64,000 nt of DNA, taken from assembly GCA_039919885.1 (NCBI GenBank), contig JBDSEV010000021.1:1-64000 (forward strand). The letters run 5' to 3'. Below, in pieces: positions 25,805-33,919 of the stretch. This DNA comes from JACMLD01 sp039919885 (GTDB lineage: Bacteria > Bacteroidota > Bacteroidia > Chitinophagales > Chitinophagaceae). A program made the translations under genes and the position numbers. A model generated the notes under the pieces. It was not told the origin of the DNA and searched no databases. It was given only the letters and a program-made list of their open reading frames with translations. How positions within the stretch are numbered: the stretch's first letter is position 1; every line of letters begins with the position of its first letter.

Positions 25805-25899
25805 AAGGTATAAGGTCTGAGGTTTAAGGTTGGAGGCGACAGGTGTAAGGAAGCCAATACCGCGAGAACTTACACCCTATACCTCACACCCTTTACCTT
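25805..25899. repeat. 7-bp-periodic inverted array between parA and parB
   Basis: From 25806 the trinucleotide AGG recurs at 25806, 25813, 25820, 25827, 25834, 25841 and 25848, exactly every 7 bases (units such as AAGGTAT, AAGGTCT, GAGGTTT). From 25874 the complement ACC recurs at 25874, 25881, 25888 and 25895, again every 7 bases. The two arms form an imperfect inverted repeat (21 of 26 matches between about 25805-25830 and 25874-25899). The right arm reaches into the parA stop codon. Confidence 0.75.
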
Positions 25900-26698
25900 A
25901 TTCCAGGATCCGTTCTTCCTGCTTCATTTTGGTCATATTATTTTTCTGCAATACCTCTTTGGCCAGGTTCAGGTAATTCATGGCGCCTTTGCTTACCGCA
26001 TCGTAGAGGATAACAGGCTTGCCCACGCTGGGCGCTTCGCTTATTTTGGAGTTGCGGTGAATAATTGTGCTGAAAACCATTTCATCGAAATGTTTTCTTA
26101 CTTCACTAACTACCTGGTTGCACAAACGAAGCCGGCCATCGTACATCGTCATCAGGATGCCTTCAATGGCCAGTTGCTGGTTGAGGCGGTTCTGTACAAT
26201 CTTTATGGTATTGAGCAATTTCCCAAGCCCTTCCAGCGCAAAAAATTCGGTTTGTACCGGTACAATTACGGAATCTGCTGCGGTAAGCGCGTTCACGGTA
26301 ATTAAACCCAGTGAAGGCGAACAATCAATCACAATAAAATCATAGTTGTTGCGCACCGGTTCCAGCAGGCCTTTCAGTACGCCTTCCCGGTTTGGGTAGT
26401 TGATCATTTCAATTTCTGCACCCACCAGGTCGATATGACTGGGTACGATATCCAGGTTAGGAATATCCGATTTCAGGATCACATCACGGATAGGCGTTTC
26501 ATTTACCATGCAATCGTACAGGCTCTTGGTTACGTTGTGCAGGTCGAAGCCGGTACCGGTTGTACTGTTGGCCTGGGGATCCGCATCTACCAGCAGCGTT
26601 TTAAACTCCAGCACAGCAAAACTTGCCGCCAGGTTAATAGCCGTGGTAGTCTTACCTACACCACCTTTTTGATTTGCGATTCCAATTATTCTTGCCAT
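25898..26698 (-). CDS. parA: Chromosome-partitioning ATPase ParA (Soj/MinD superfamily)
   Basis: Deviant Walker ATPase that moves ParB-bound chromosome origins. 266 residues. The deviant Walker A KGGVGKTT is at residues 11-18 (two Lys). Walker A' and B regions are LLVDADPQANST and DFIVIDCSPSLGL, with PVQTEFFALEGLGKLL downstream. The C terminus has the usual DNA-binding helices. No N-terminal helix-turn-helix, so it is the chromosomal short type rather than the plasmid type. Upstream DNA holds a TAGC array at 26706-26737. Confidence 0.95.
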   Translation of the reverse strand: MARIIGIANQKGGVGKTTTAINLAASFAVLEFKTLLVDADPQANSTTGTGFDLHNVTKSLYDCMVNETPIRDVILKSDIPNLDIVPSHIDLVGAEIEMINYPNREGVLKGLLEPVRNNYDFIVIDCSPSLGLITVNALTAADSVIVPVQTEFFALEGLGKLLNTIKIVQNRLNQQLAIEGILMTMYDGRLRLCNQVVSEVRKHFDEMVFSTIIHRNSKISEAPSVGKPVILYDAVSKGAMNYLNLAKEVLQKNNMTKMKQEERILE

Positions 26699-26705
26699 AT
26701 TTTAA

Positions 26706-26737
26706 TAGCTGCTAGCTTTTAGCCATTAGCTGTTAGC
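26706..26737. repeat. 7-bp-periodic TAGC array upstream of parA
   Basis: TAGC occurs at 26706, 26713, 26720, 26727 and 26734, with three variable bases between copies. The array starts 8 bases before the parA ATG (on the minus strand) and so lies in its leader or promoter. Confidence 0.75.
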
Positions 26738-26812
26738 GATTTTTTTATGTAATAAATTTATGCCTGTAACAAAGACCCTCGTTTTTTTTGCACCGGCATT
26801 TTCTATAGCCCG

Positions 26813-26833
26813 GCATCGTTGTGTCACTCCCTT
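26813..26833 (+). repeat. 21-nt repeat, copy 2
   Basis: GCATCGTTGTGTCACTCCCTT, identical to the reverse complement of 16476-16496. It lies between parA and the UPF0173 gene in an otherwise featureless 219-base gap. Confidence 0.7.
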
Positions 26834-26956
26834 GTACCGTACACCGTAACGCAACGCTTTATACCAGCCGTCATTAGTCAAAAAAGACAGCCTGCTGAAA
26901 GGCAGTAAAGGAGCAAATTTTTGGGCTGGTGCTTTGCCAGCAATTTTGAGACGCCC

Positions 26957-27640
26957 TCAAAGTGCCAGGGTCTCCCCTATTTTAACCAAATTCAATGCTG
27001 CACCAGCGTCTGAAAATATCTTTTTTGCCTTTTCCGGGTCAATTTTTATATAGTCAAAAGTGTCGTAATGCACCCCTATTATCTTCCTGCATTGAATGAA
27101 ATCCGCGCAGGCAGCCGCATCCGCAGCGTCCATGGTAAAGTTGTCTCCAATAGGCAATACCGCAAAATTTAGTTTTGCCCATTTGGGGATCAGCTGCATG
27201 TCCATAGTAAGGGAAGTGTCCCCACTATAATAAAAATTGCCGTCGGCGCTGGTAACAATAAATCCCATCGGGCTGCCGCCATAGCTACCGTCGGGTAGTC
27301 CGCTGCTGTGTTGCGCCGCCGTGCATTTTACCGTAAAAACCCCAAAATTCCACTTGCCACCTGCGGCCATGGGGTGAATATTAGTGATTTCTTGTTTGAT
27401 CAGCCATTCTTCTATTTCCACATTGCAGATTACTTTTGCACCGGTTTGGCTGGCAATACGCACACAATCGGCAATATGATCCTGGTGGCCATGACTGAGC
27501 AATATAAAATCAGCTTTTAAAGTGTCTACATCTACAATGGTGTTGGCCAGCGGGTTGGACGTTATAAAGGGGTCGAACAAAAGGATTTTGTCCGCTATGG
27601 TAACACTAAAACAGGAATGGCCGTAATACGTTAGGTTCAT
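26957..27640 (-). CDS. UPF0173-family metal-dependent hydrolase (metallo-beta-lactamase fold)
   Basis: The start at 27640 gives 227 residues, the usual UPF0173 length; the frame runs open to 27871 but that part has no family features and overlaps the promoter at 27689-27696. Metal ligands: SHGHQDHIAD (HxHxDH), then TAAQHSS, YYSGDTSL (bridging Asp) and GVHYDTFDYI. The N-terminal MNLTYYGHSCFSV is characteristic. These enzymes are predicted two-zinc hydrolases of unknown substrate. Divergent from the flavin reductase gene. Confidence 0.9.
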   Translation of the reverse strand: MNLTYYGHSCFSVTIADKILLFDPFITSNPLANTIVDVDTLKADFILLSHGHQDHIADCVRIASQTGAKVICNVEIEEWLIKQEITNIHPMAAGGKWNFGVFTVKCTAAQHSSGLPDGSYGGSPMGFIVTSADGNFYYSGDTSLTMDMQLIPKWAKLNFAVLPIGDNFTMDAADAAACADFIQCRKIIGVHYDTFDYIKIDPEKAKKIFSDAGAALNLVKIGETLAL

Positions 27641-27688
27641 ATGCGCTGTTTGGGATGGAAGGCCTGGTATCGGGTCAGCCAAAGTGGG

Positions 27689-27696
27689 CAAAAATA
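27689..27696 (-). promoter_or_regulatory. Bacteroidota -7 element (TATTTTTG) of the UPF0173 gene
   Basis: Reverse complement of 27689-27696 is TATTTTTG, 48 bases before the ATG at 27640. It supports that downstream start. No convincing -33 box. Confidence 0.45.
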
Positions 27697-27861
27697 ACGT
27701 TTCGAACCAAGAAATGAAAGCTTTTGTGTGAACAACCAGGCTATCTACCGCAAAGAAATAAAAGCCTATAATTGTGTGCGGTAAAACCAAAAGACCAATC
27801 CGTTGTTGATCAACGTTGCAATGGACAAGCGAGTAATATTTTAAGATACAAGGGCATACAT

Positions 27862-28362
27862 ATGATAACAATAATTAGTGGTACAAACAGGCATGGCAGC
27901 AATACCGGTAAAGTGGCCGCGCAGTACCTGCAGCTCCTACGCAACAAGGGAATAGACGCGAAGTTTGTGTCACTGGAAGGGCTGAACGTAAACGAACGGA
28001 ACGAGGCGGTAAAAAAACTGGAGCAGGACATCCTGATCCCCACGCAAAAATTTATTTTTATCTCGCCCGAATACAATGGCAGCATTCCCGGTGTGTTAAA
28101 ATCCCTGATTGACATCTCTGACATCAAAAAAGTGTGGTGGGGCAAAAAAGCATTGCTTACGGGCGTGTCTACCGGTCGCGCCGGCAACCTGCGGGGGATG
28201 GAACACCTCACCGGCATCCTTCATTATGTAAAAATGCATGTACATCCCAATAAACTGCCAATTTCTGTGGTTGACAAACTGCTGAACGGCGCCAACCTCA
28301 TTACGGATACGGAGACATTGGAGGCCATTGACGAACAGCTGGATGAATTTCTTGCCTATTAA
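27862..28362 (+). CDS. NADPH-dependent FMN reductase family protein
   Basis: Flavodoxin-like reductase of 166 residues from the ATG at 27862; an upstream GTG at 27772 is inside the divergent promoter region and is rejected. ISGTNRHGSNTGKVA (about residues 5-19) binds the FMN phosphate, FISPEYNGSIPGVLK is the family motif contacting flavin, and WWGKKALLTGVSTGRAGNLRG the second flavin loop. Such proteins reduce FMN, azo dyes, chromate or quinones with NAD(P)H. Substrate not visible. Cytosolic. Confidence 0.9.
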   Translation: MITIISGTNRHGSNTGKVAAQYLQLLRNKGIDAKFVSLEGLNVNERNEAVKKLEQDILIPTQKFIFISPEYNGSIPGVLKSLIDISDIKKVWWGKKALLTGVSTGRAGNLRGMEHLTGILHYVKMHVHPNKLPISVVDKLLNGANLITDTETLEAIDEQLDEFLAY

Positions 28363-28461
28363 GCAAATTGCCCCGTGCGCGCGGATAACAATTTTTCGCC
28401 GCCGGCTTTTTCAGGTTATTTCAATGCTCAAATTCTATACAATCAACCATAAATTTTTTTC

Positions 28462-29709
28462 ATGCGCAGTCCTGCTTTTTTAATGGTAATCCTGGTCATC
28501 ATGCTCCTGCTGGATGTATATGTTTTCCAGGCAGTAAAACTGGTTAGTAATTCCGCCAGCCCAAGAACCAAACTTATTGTATATGCAGTATACTGGAGTT
28601 TGTCGGCCATCACCCTTATTATATTGTTGCTGATGACCTTTACCCATTATGAAACCTGGCCGCGTGTACTGCGGACCTATTTATTTGCCACTGTACTGGG
28701 TTTGTTCTTTGCCAAAGTAATTGCGGTTGTTTTTTTTCTTATAGACGATATCCGTCGCTTGATACAATGGGCATCCGGTAAACTTTTCTTTAGCGATACT
28801 GAGGCGGCTGGGTTCAGTGGCGAAGGCATATCACGTTCGTTGTTTCTCAGTTGGCTGGGAATAGGCGCGGGTAGCGCGTTGTTTGGATCGCTGGTTTATG
28901 GATTCAGCAACAAATACAATTACAAAATCCGCCGGATAAAACTGGCCTATGACAACCTCCCGAAATCTTTTAAAGGGCTTAAAATTTTACAAATAAGCGA
29001 TATCCACAGCGGCAGTTTTACCAACAAAGAAGCAGTGATGCATGGGGTAGACATGGCCATGAAGGAAAATGCCGACCTCATTTTGTTTACGGGCGACCTC
29101 GTAAACGACCGGGCGACAGAGATGGAAAATTACATGGATGTTTTTAGCAAACTGAAAGCACCCATGGGCGTATTTTCTACGCTGGGTAACCATGATTATG
29201 GCGACTATGTTAACTGGGAAAGTGCCGCGGCAAAAAGCGCCAACCTGGAAGATCTAAAAAAAGTACATGCTGCTTTGGGCTGGCGCCTGATGATGAATGA
29301 ACATACAGCACTGGATAGAAACGGCGAGCAGATTGCATTGATTGGAATTGAAAACTGGGGAGCAAAAGCACGGTTTCCAAAATACGGGAGAATGGATCTC
29401 GCCTACCCCGGCACGGAAAAATATCCGTTTAAAATTTTGATGAGCCATGACCCGAGCCATTGGCATGCCGAAGTGCAGCCCAAGTATGGCGACATTGATT
29501 TAACGCTGGCTGGTCATACCCACGGTATGCAATTTGGCGTAGAAATTCCTGGTTTTAAATGGAGCCCGGTGGAATATGTTTATAAAGAATGGGCAGGCCT
29601 TTACGAACAGGGCAAACAAAAACTTTATGTGAACCGTGGATATGGCTTTATCGGCTATCCGGGCCGGGTAGGTATTTTGCCCGAAATAACGGTGATTGAA
29701 CTAACGTAA
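28462..29709 (+). CDS. Membrane-bound metallophosphoesterase (YaeI-like)
   Basis: 415 residues. Transmembrane helices lie at about 7-24, 38-58, 71-93 and 130-147, followed by a calcineurin-like phosphoesterase domain (about 170-415). All five metal motifs are present: LQISDIHSGSF, FTGDLVND, LGNHDYGDY, MSHDPSHWH and LAGHTHGMQFG. Bacterial homologues act on UDP-diacylglucosamine, cyclic nucleotides or phospholipid phosphates; GNHD...GHTHG alone does not tell. Topology should put the catalytic domain in the periplasm or cytosol depending on the even helix count; four helices would place it on the side of the N terminus. Confidence 0.88.
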   Translation: MRSPAFLMVILVIMLLLDVYVFQAVKLVSNSASPRTKLIVYAVYWSLSAITLIILLLMTFTHYETWPRVLRTYLFATVLGLFFAKVIAVVFFLIDDIRRLIQWASGKLFFSDTEAAGFSGEGISRSLFLSWLGIGAGSALFGSLVYGFSNKYNYKIRRIKLAYDNLPKSFKGLKILQISDIHSGSFTNKEAVMHGVDMAMKENADLILFTGDLVNDRATEMENYMDVFSKLKAPMGVFSTLGNHDYGDYVNWESAAAKSANLEDLKKVHAALGWRLMMNEHTALDRNGEQIALIGIENWGAKARFPKYGRMDLAYPGTEKYPFKILMSHDPSHWHAEVQPKYGDIDLTLAGHTHGMQFGVEIPGFKWSPVEYVYKEWAGLYEQGKQKLYVNRGYGFIGYPGRVGILPEITVIELT

Positions 29710-30038
29710 TTATTTTGAATAACAGCTTTCTAATATCGGCTTTTGTGAAAAAAAATACCGCAGCATTCATGAAGCCTTGAACATTCAAAATTGTAAACAG
29801 GCGAATCGCCGGGGCCAACTGGCAACTGCAGCGATGATATGGTATGGTAGGGCTGCTACGTGCTCATTTCCCAGCCTATGATAAAGGTTGACACTGGCAA
29901 AAGCTTGATATTTCTTTCCCGGAAAATTGTTGCTGCTAATCCAGGACGACTATAAAAATGTCAATGTCTTAAACCCACGACAATTTAGGCGGTCATAGCC
30001 GCGTTTACAAGTCATCGCAGGCACCGCATCATCACCCC
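29710..30038. other. Intergenic stretch, nothing identified
   Basis: 329 bases between the phosphoesterase and barrel genes. No ORF, clear promoter, terminator with T-run, or repeat was seen. Confidence 0.5.
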
Positions 30039-31061
30039 ATGAAGAAAATTATACGTATTGTTGTTATTGCAGGATGTTTGGTAGCAGCCAGGCATATCGG
30101 TTTTGCCCAGTCCGGCAAACTGGACACCCTGTTTTTGAAAGGCGATACCACCGCCGTAATGGATTCATTGATGAGCGGATTTGATGCCTATCTTGATTCG
30201 ATGTTGCAGGAAAAAAGTTTTCTTTCCGCGAGTGTCGGCGTGGGCAACAGGACATTCAGCATAAAAAACAATTCCCTCAACACACAGGAAACATCGCACC
30301 AGCTTTCCTTTACGCCTACCCTGGCCTATTACCATAAAAGCGGCCTGGGCTTGAGTGCTACTGGCTTTCTCGCAAATCCCGGCAATGGTTTTCATTTCTA
30401 CCAGTATGCGGTTACGCCGTCATACGATTATATCAGCACCAGCGTGTCAACCGGCATTTCGTATACCCGCTACTTCGGAAAAGATACCGCTATGCTGAAT
30501 GCGAGCCCTTATGAAAATGACCTGTATGGATACGTCAACCTGCACCATAAGAGCTGGCGCTACGGCATCGCGGCCGGTTACGCTACCGGGAGCTTTAATG
30601 ATAAAATAACCTATGAAGATTCAGTGTACCGCTATAGTAATTTATTGCAGCGCTATGGATGGGTGCATATCCGAAAAACAATTGAATCACAAAATCATAT
30701 TAAAGACTTTTCGTTGTCCGCTTCCGTGCGCAGAGATTTTTCGCTGGATGGATTGTTTACCAAAAATGATAACTGCACCATCAGCCTGACGGGCTACCTG
30801 GTTTCGGGTGTATCGAAAATAAAGACCAACACCAATATCAACTACGCTACCAAAAAAATTGCCCTCTCAAAATTTAAAAGGAGTTACGACAGTGCAGATG
30901 GCAATGATTTCCAGGTGCAGTCAGTTGCCCTGGCGGCCAGTATCTTTTATACGATTGGCAAATTCAACATACAACCGCTCTGGTATATGGATTATTACCT
31001 GCAGGACACGGAGCAGCGTTTCAGCCAGGTGTTCGCCCTTACCCTTTCCTTCAGTTTATAA
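30039..31061 (+). CDS. Hypothetical outer-membrane beta-barrel protein
   Basis: 340 residues; signal peptide about 1-23 (ending GFAQ). A short polar N-terminal segment (TLFLKGDTTAVMDSLMSGFDAYLDSML) leads to a barrel-like region of alternating polar/aromatic strands (ASVGVGNRTFSI, LSFTPTLAYYHKSGLGLSATGF, YAVTPSYDYISTSVSTGISYTRYFG, and others) ending in ...VFALTLSFSL, a typical C-terminal beta-strand. No family is recognised. Predicted outer-membrane location; function unknown. The next barrel gene starts 102 bases downstream on the same strand, so they may be cotranscribed. Confidence 0.75.
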   Translation: MKKIIRIVVIAGCLVAARHIGFAQSGKLDTLFLKGDTTAVMDSLMSGFDAYLDSMLQEKSFLSASVGVGNRTFSIKNNSLNTQETSHQLSFTPTLAYYHKSGLGLSATGFLANPGNGFHFYQYAVTPSYDYISTSVSTGISYTRYFGKDTAMLNASPYENDLYGYVNLHHKSWRYGIAAGYATGSFNDKITYEDSVYRYSNLLQRYGWVHIRKTIESQNHIKDFSLSASVRRDFSLDGLFTKNDNCTISLTGYLVSGVSKIKTNTNINYATKKIALSKFKRSYDSADGNDFQVQSVALAASIFYTIGKFNIQPLWYMDYYLQDTEQRFSQVFALTLSFSL

Positions 31062-31163
31062 TTTTTATGATCTCCTTTAATTACTCTTAACTTTATTTAA
31101 CTTCTATACAAGTTGAATGGCATATTACTTGAAGCTTATTATGCAACTAAAAAACTTTACATC

Positions 31164-31760
31164 ATGAAGACGAAACTCCTGGTTCCTCTTTTCGCGTTTG
31201 TTTTATTTTCCATTGCAGGCATGGCACAGGGTCGGGTGCCATTTTTTCAATTGGGTATAAAAGGCGGCGTTAACTTTACCAAGATAGAGGGTAAATCATT
31301 TGCAGATGAATTTGACTATGGTTACCAGGCAGGAGCTTTCGCGACTATAAAAATTTCCGATCATGTACAAATACAGCCGGAAGTGTTGTTCAACCAGTTC
31401 AACACAAAAGCCGATACCGCGTTTGGAAGTGTCTTTAACGTCAAAAACCTGAAAGGCGTTAAACTTAATTATGTTTCGGTGCCTTTGCTGCTGAACCTAA
31501 CACCGGCTAAATTCATTTCATTCCAGGTAGGACCACAATTTGGTATTTTGCTGGACAAGCATAAAAACTTATTTGAGAATGGTAAAGATGCATTTTCCGG
31601 CGGCGATTTGTCGATGGTTGGTGGTGTACAATTAAACTTGGGTGGCATCCGGCTGAGCGGCCGCTATGTGGTTGGCCTATCAAATATTAACGATGCCACT
31701 AACAGCGACAAGTGGAAGAAGCAGGGTTTTCAGTTAAGCGCAGGTTTCAGGATCATTTAA
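31164..31760 (+). CDS. PorT-family outer-membrane beta-barrel protein
   Basis: The ATG at 31164 gives 198 residues with a standard signal peptide (MKTKLLVPLFAFVLFS..., ending GMAQ); an upstream ATG at 31113 would bury it. The mature part begins QLGIKGGVNFTKIEG, a PorT/OMP_b-brl_2 hallmark, and has about eight strands (YQAGAFATIKISDHVQIQPEVLFNQ, YVSVPLLLNLTPAKFISFQVGPQFG, GGVQLNLGGIRLSGRYVVGLSNI). Small barrels of this class are widespread in Bacteroidota and mostly uncharacterised; the founding PorT acts in type IX secretion, but this one is not necessarily orthologous. A terminator follows at 31783-31817. Confidence 0.85.
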   Translation: MKTKLLVPLFAFVLFSIAGMAQGRVPFFQLGIKGGVNFTKIEGKSFADEFDYGYQAGAFATIKISDHVQIQPEVLFNQFNTKADTAFGSVFNVKNLKGVKLNYVSVPLLLNLTPAKFISFQVGPQFGILLDKHKNLFENGKDAFSGGDLSMVGGVQLNLGGIRLSGRYVVGLSNINDATNSDKWKKQGFQLSAGFRII

Positions 31761-31782
31761 AGTTGGTTGGTCTTTTTATATA

Positions 31783-31817
31783 AACCCCTCCGTTGTGCAG
31801 TGCAACGGAGGGGTTTT
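31783..31817 (+). terminator. Intrinsic terminator of the PorT-like gene
   Basis: A 13-bp stem (31783-31795 with 31803-31815) around a 7-base loop ends in TTTT. It lies 23 bases past the stop codon. Confidence 0.9.
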
Positions 31818-31908
31818 CATTTGAAGACATCAGCACATAGCTCCAAAGCCCATAACCGGCCAGCGCTGTCGCTACAGAACCAACCCGCGCACAAAGCCGG
31901 TTTTTAGT

Positions 31909-31916
31909 TAGATTTG
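31909..31916 (+). promoter_or_regulatory. Bacteroidota -7 element (TAGATTTG) of the esterase gene
   Basis: TAGATTTG matches TAnnTTTG and is 20 bases before the ATG at 31937, downstream of the previous gene's terminator. No clear -33 box. Confidence 0.5.
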
Positions 31917-31936
31917 AATGCACAACCAAATACAAA

Positions 31937-32866
31937 ATGATAAAAATAATATCCCGTCCAATTCGCGCGCTTGTTCTACTGGCATCAATCGCCCTTTCAG
32001 TTAGCGTTCATGCGCAGCTAACCGATAAAATGAAAGCCATTCTTCCGGCCGGAACCGTGGCTTACGGAAATATTCGTTATGCAAATGACACGTCCCGTTT
32101 TCACCTGTTGGATATCTACGTACCCGCCAATACTGTTAAACCACTTCCACTCGTTATCTGGATACATGGCGGCGCATGGATGCTGAATGACAAGTATGCT
32201 GATATGGGCTATATGGTGAATACGGTGAAAGGTTTCCTTGACAGTGGTTATGCGCTTGCCTCTATTGACTACCGTTACAGTACAGTGGCGCCGTTTCCTG
32301 CGCAAATACAGGATTGCAACCAGGCCGTTCAATTCCTCTATGATAACGCGGGAAAATATATGCTGGATAAAAACAAGATCGCCCTCATAGGGTTTTCTGC
32401 CGGCGGACACCTGGCTTCTTTGCTGGGTGTATCGTCCAATAACAATATTAGTAGTTTCTATCCCGCAGGTAAAAAGCCTTCATTTAAAATAAGCACGGTA
32501 CTTGATTTTTATGGCCCTTCCGATTTTATAATACTGGGCGCTGCACCTGACACCGCCATGAACAACGAGCGTAACCCGATGTCGCTGCTGCTTGGCGCCA
32601 TGCCGCTGTACAGACCCGACCTTGCAAAAATTGCGAGTCCGGTGACGTATGTTGACAAAAACGATCCACCTTTTTTAATTGTACAGGGCGAAAAAGATGA
32701 ATCGGTGCCTTATACCCAATCGGTGCTGCTGCAATCCTGGTTGAAGCTGGCGGGCGTAAAAAATGAACTCATCATTGTGCCCGGTGCGCCGCACTACGGG
32801 CCGATGTTTGATGACCCAACCATCCGGGCAAAAATCTTTTATTACCTGCGTACCTACTGCCGTTAG
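31937..32866 (+). CDS. Exported alpha/beta hydrolase (esterase/lipase family)
   Basis: 309 residues with a signal peptide (about 8-26, ending VHAQ). Alpha/beta-hydrolase signatures: VIWIHGGAWMLND (oxyanion HGG), YALASIDYRYS, IALIGFSAGGHLASLLG (nucleophile Ser in GFSAGG), PPFLIVQGEKDESVPY (acid Asp) and PGAPHYGPMF (catalytic His). The pattern is that of BD-FAE/carboxylesterase-type enzymes that cleave short ester bonds, for example acetyl or feruloyl groups on plant polysaccharide, but the substrate is unknown. Confidence 0.9.
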   Translation: MIKIISRPIRALVLLASIALSVSVHAQLTDKMKAILPAGTVAYGNIRYANDTSRFHLLDIYVPANTVKPLPLVIWIHGGAWMLNDKYADMGYMVNTVKGFLDSGYALASIDYRYSTVAPFPAQIQDCNQAVQFLYDNAGKYMLDKNKIALIGFSAGGHLASLLGVSSNNNISSFYPAGKKPSFKISTVLDFYGPSDFIILGAAPDTAMNNERNPMSLLLGAMPLYRPDLAKIASPVTYVDKNDPPFLIVQGEKDESVPYTQSVLLQSWLKLAGVKNELIIVPGAPHYGPMFDDPTIRAKIFYYLRTYCR

Positions 32867-33004
32867 ATTTTGGCCATTGGTTCGCTTCACGAGAAAAAAA
32901 ATATAAGCTGTTAATTTACACGTGGCAAGCAGCAGCGCAAACCGCTTGTCTTCCTGCGTAACAAAGGCCGCACATCCAATCGTTAAAAGCTCACCGCTTC
33001 TTCC

Positions 33005-33012
33005 TATTTTTG
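33005..33012 (+). promoter_or_regulatory. Bacteroidota -7 element (TATTTTTG) of dapD
   Basis: TATTTTTG lies 16 bases before the dapD ATG at 33029, implying a very short leader. -33 box unclear. Confidence 0.5.
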
Positions 33013-33028
33013 CAAAAATTTTTATTGA

Positions 33029-33850
33029 ATGGAATTACAATCTTTGATACTGGAAGCATGGAACGACCGCGCGTTGCTGAAAGACAACAAATATACCGAC
33101 GCCGTAAAAGCAGTAATAGAAGAAGTTGACAAAGGCAGGCTGCGTACCGCCGCGCCACCCGCTGCGGCCGGTCAGGAATGGCAGGTAAACGAGTGGGTAA
33201 AGCAGGCGATACTTTTGTACTTCGGCATACAGCCGATGCAGACGTGGACGGTGGAACCATTTGAGTTTTATGATAAAATGCTCCTTAAAAAAAACTATAA
33301 AGAACTGGGTGTGCGTGCGGTGCCGCATGCCGTGGCACGCTATGGCGCTTACATTGCAAAAAACACGGTACTGATGCCCAGTTATGTAAACATCGGCGCT
33401 TACGTAGATGAGGGAAGCATGGTAGATACCTGGGCAACGGTTGGCAGCTGCGCGCAAATTGGAAAGGGCGTGCACCTGAGTGGTGGCGTTGGCATTGGCG
33501 GGGTACTGGAGCCGCTGCAGGCGAGCCCGGTAATAGTGGAAGACGGATGTTTTATTGGTAGCCGCTGCATTGTGGTAGAGGGCGTGCTGGTGGAAAAAGA
33601 AGCCGTACTGGGTGCCAATGTGGTGCTTACCAAATCAACCAAAATAATTGATGTAAGCGGCAGCGAACCGGTAGAATATAAGGGCCGCGTACCAGCAAGA
33701 AGCGTAGTAATTCCGGGCACGTATAACAAAAAGTTTGCCGCGGGGGAATACGGTGTTGGCTGTGCACTAATCATCGGCCAGCGCAAAGCGAGTACCGATT
33801 TAAAGACCAGCCTCAATGACGCATTGCGCGAGTTTAACGTGGCGGTGTAA
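33029..33850 (+). CDS. dapD: 2,3,4,5-tetrahydropyridine-2,6-dicarboxylate N-succinyltransferase
   Basis: Succinyl-CoA-dependent step of lysine and meso-diaminopimelate synthesis, feeding peptidoglycan. 273 residues, standard. The N-terminal helical domain precedes hexapeptide repeats of a left-handed beta-helix (YGAYIAKNTVLMPSYVNIGAYVDEGSMVDTWATVGSCAQIGKGVHLSGGVGIGGVLEP is the classic DapD stretch, cited here only by its key MVDTWATVGSCAQ and GGVGIGGVLEP parts). EDGCFIGSRCIVVEGV and VPARSVVIPGT follow. Homotrimer expected. Single-gene transcription is likely from 33005. Confidence 0.96.
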   Translation: MELQSLILEAWNDRALLKDNKYTDAVKAVIEEVDKGRLRTAAPPAAAGQEWQVNEWVKQAILLYFGIQPMQTWTVEPFEFYDKMLLKKNYKELGVRAVPHAVARYGAYIAKNTVLMPSYVNIGAYVDEGSMVDTWATVGSCAQIGKGVHLSGGVGIGGVLEPLQASPVIVEDGCFIGSRCIVVEGVLVEKEAVLGANVVLTKSTKIIDVSGSEPVEYKGRVPARSVVIPGTYNKKFAAGEYGVGCALIIGQRKASTDLKTSLNDALREFNVAV

Positions 33851-33919
33851 CGGATTTTTTATAACGGTTTACGCTGGCGCTATTTAAAAGACAAGCTGCG
33901 AACCACTGATTTTCTTCCC

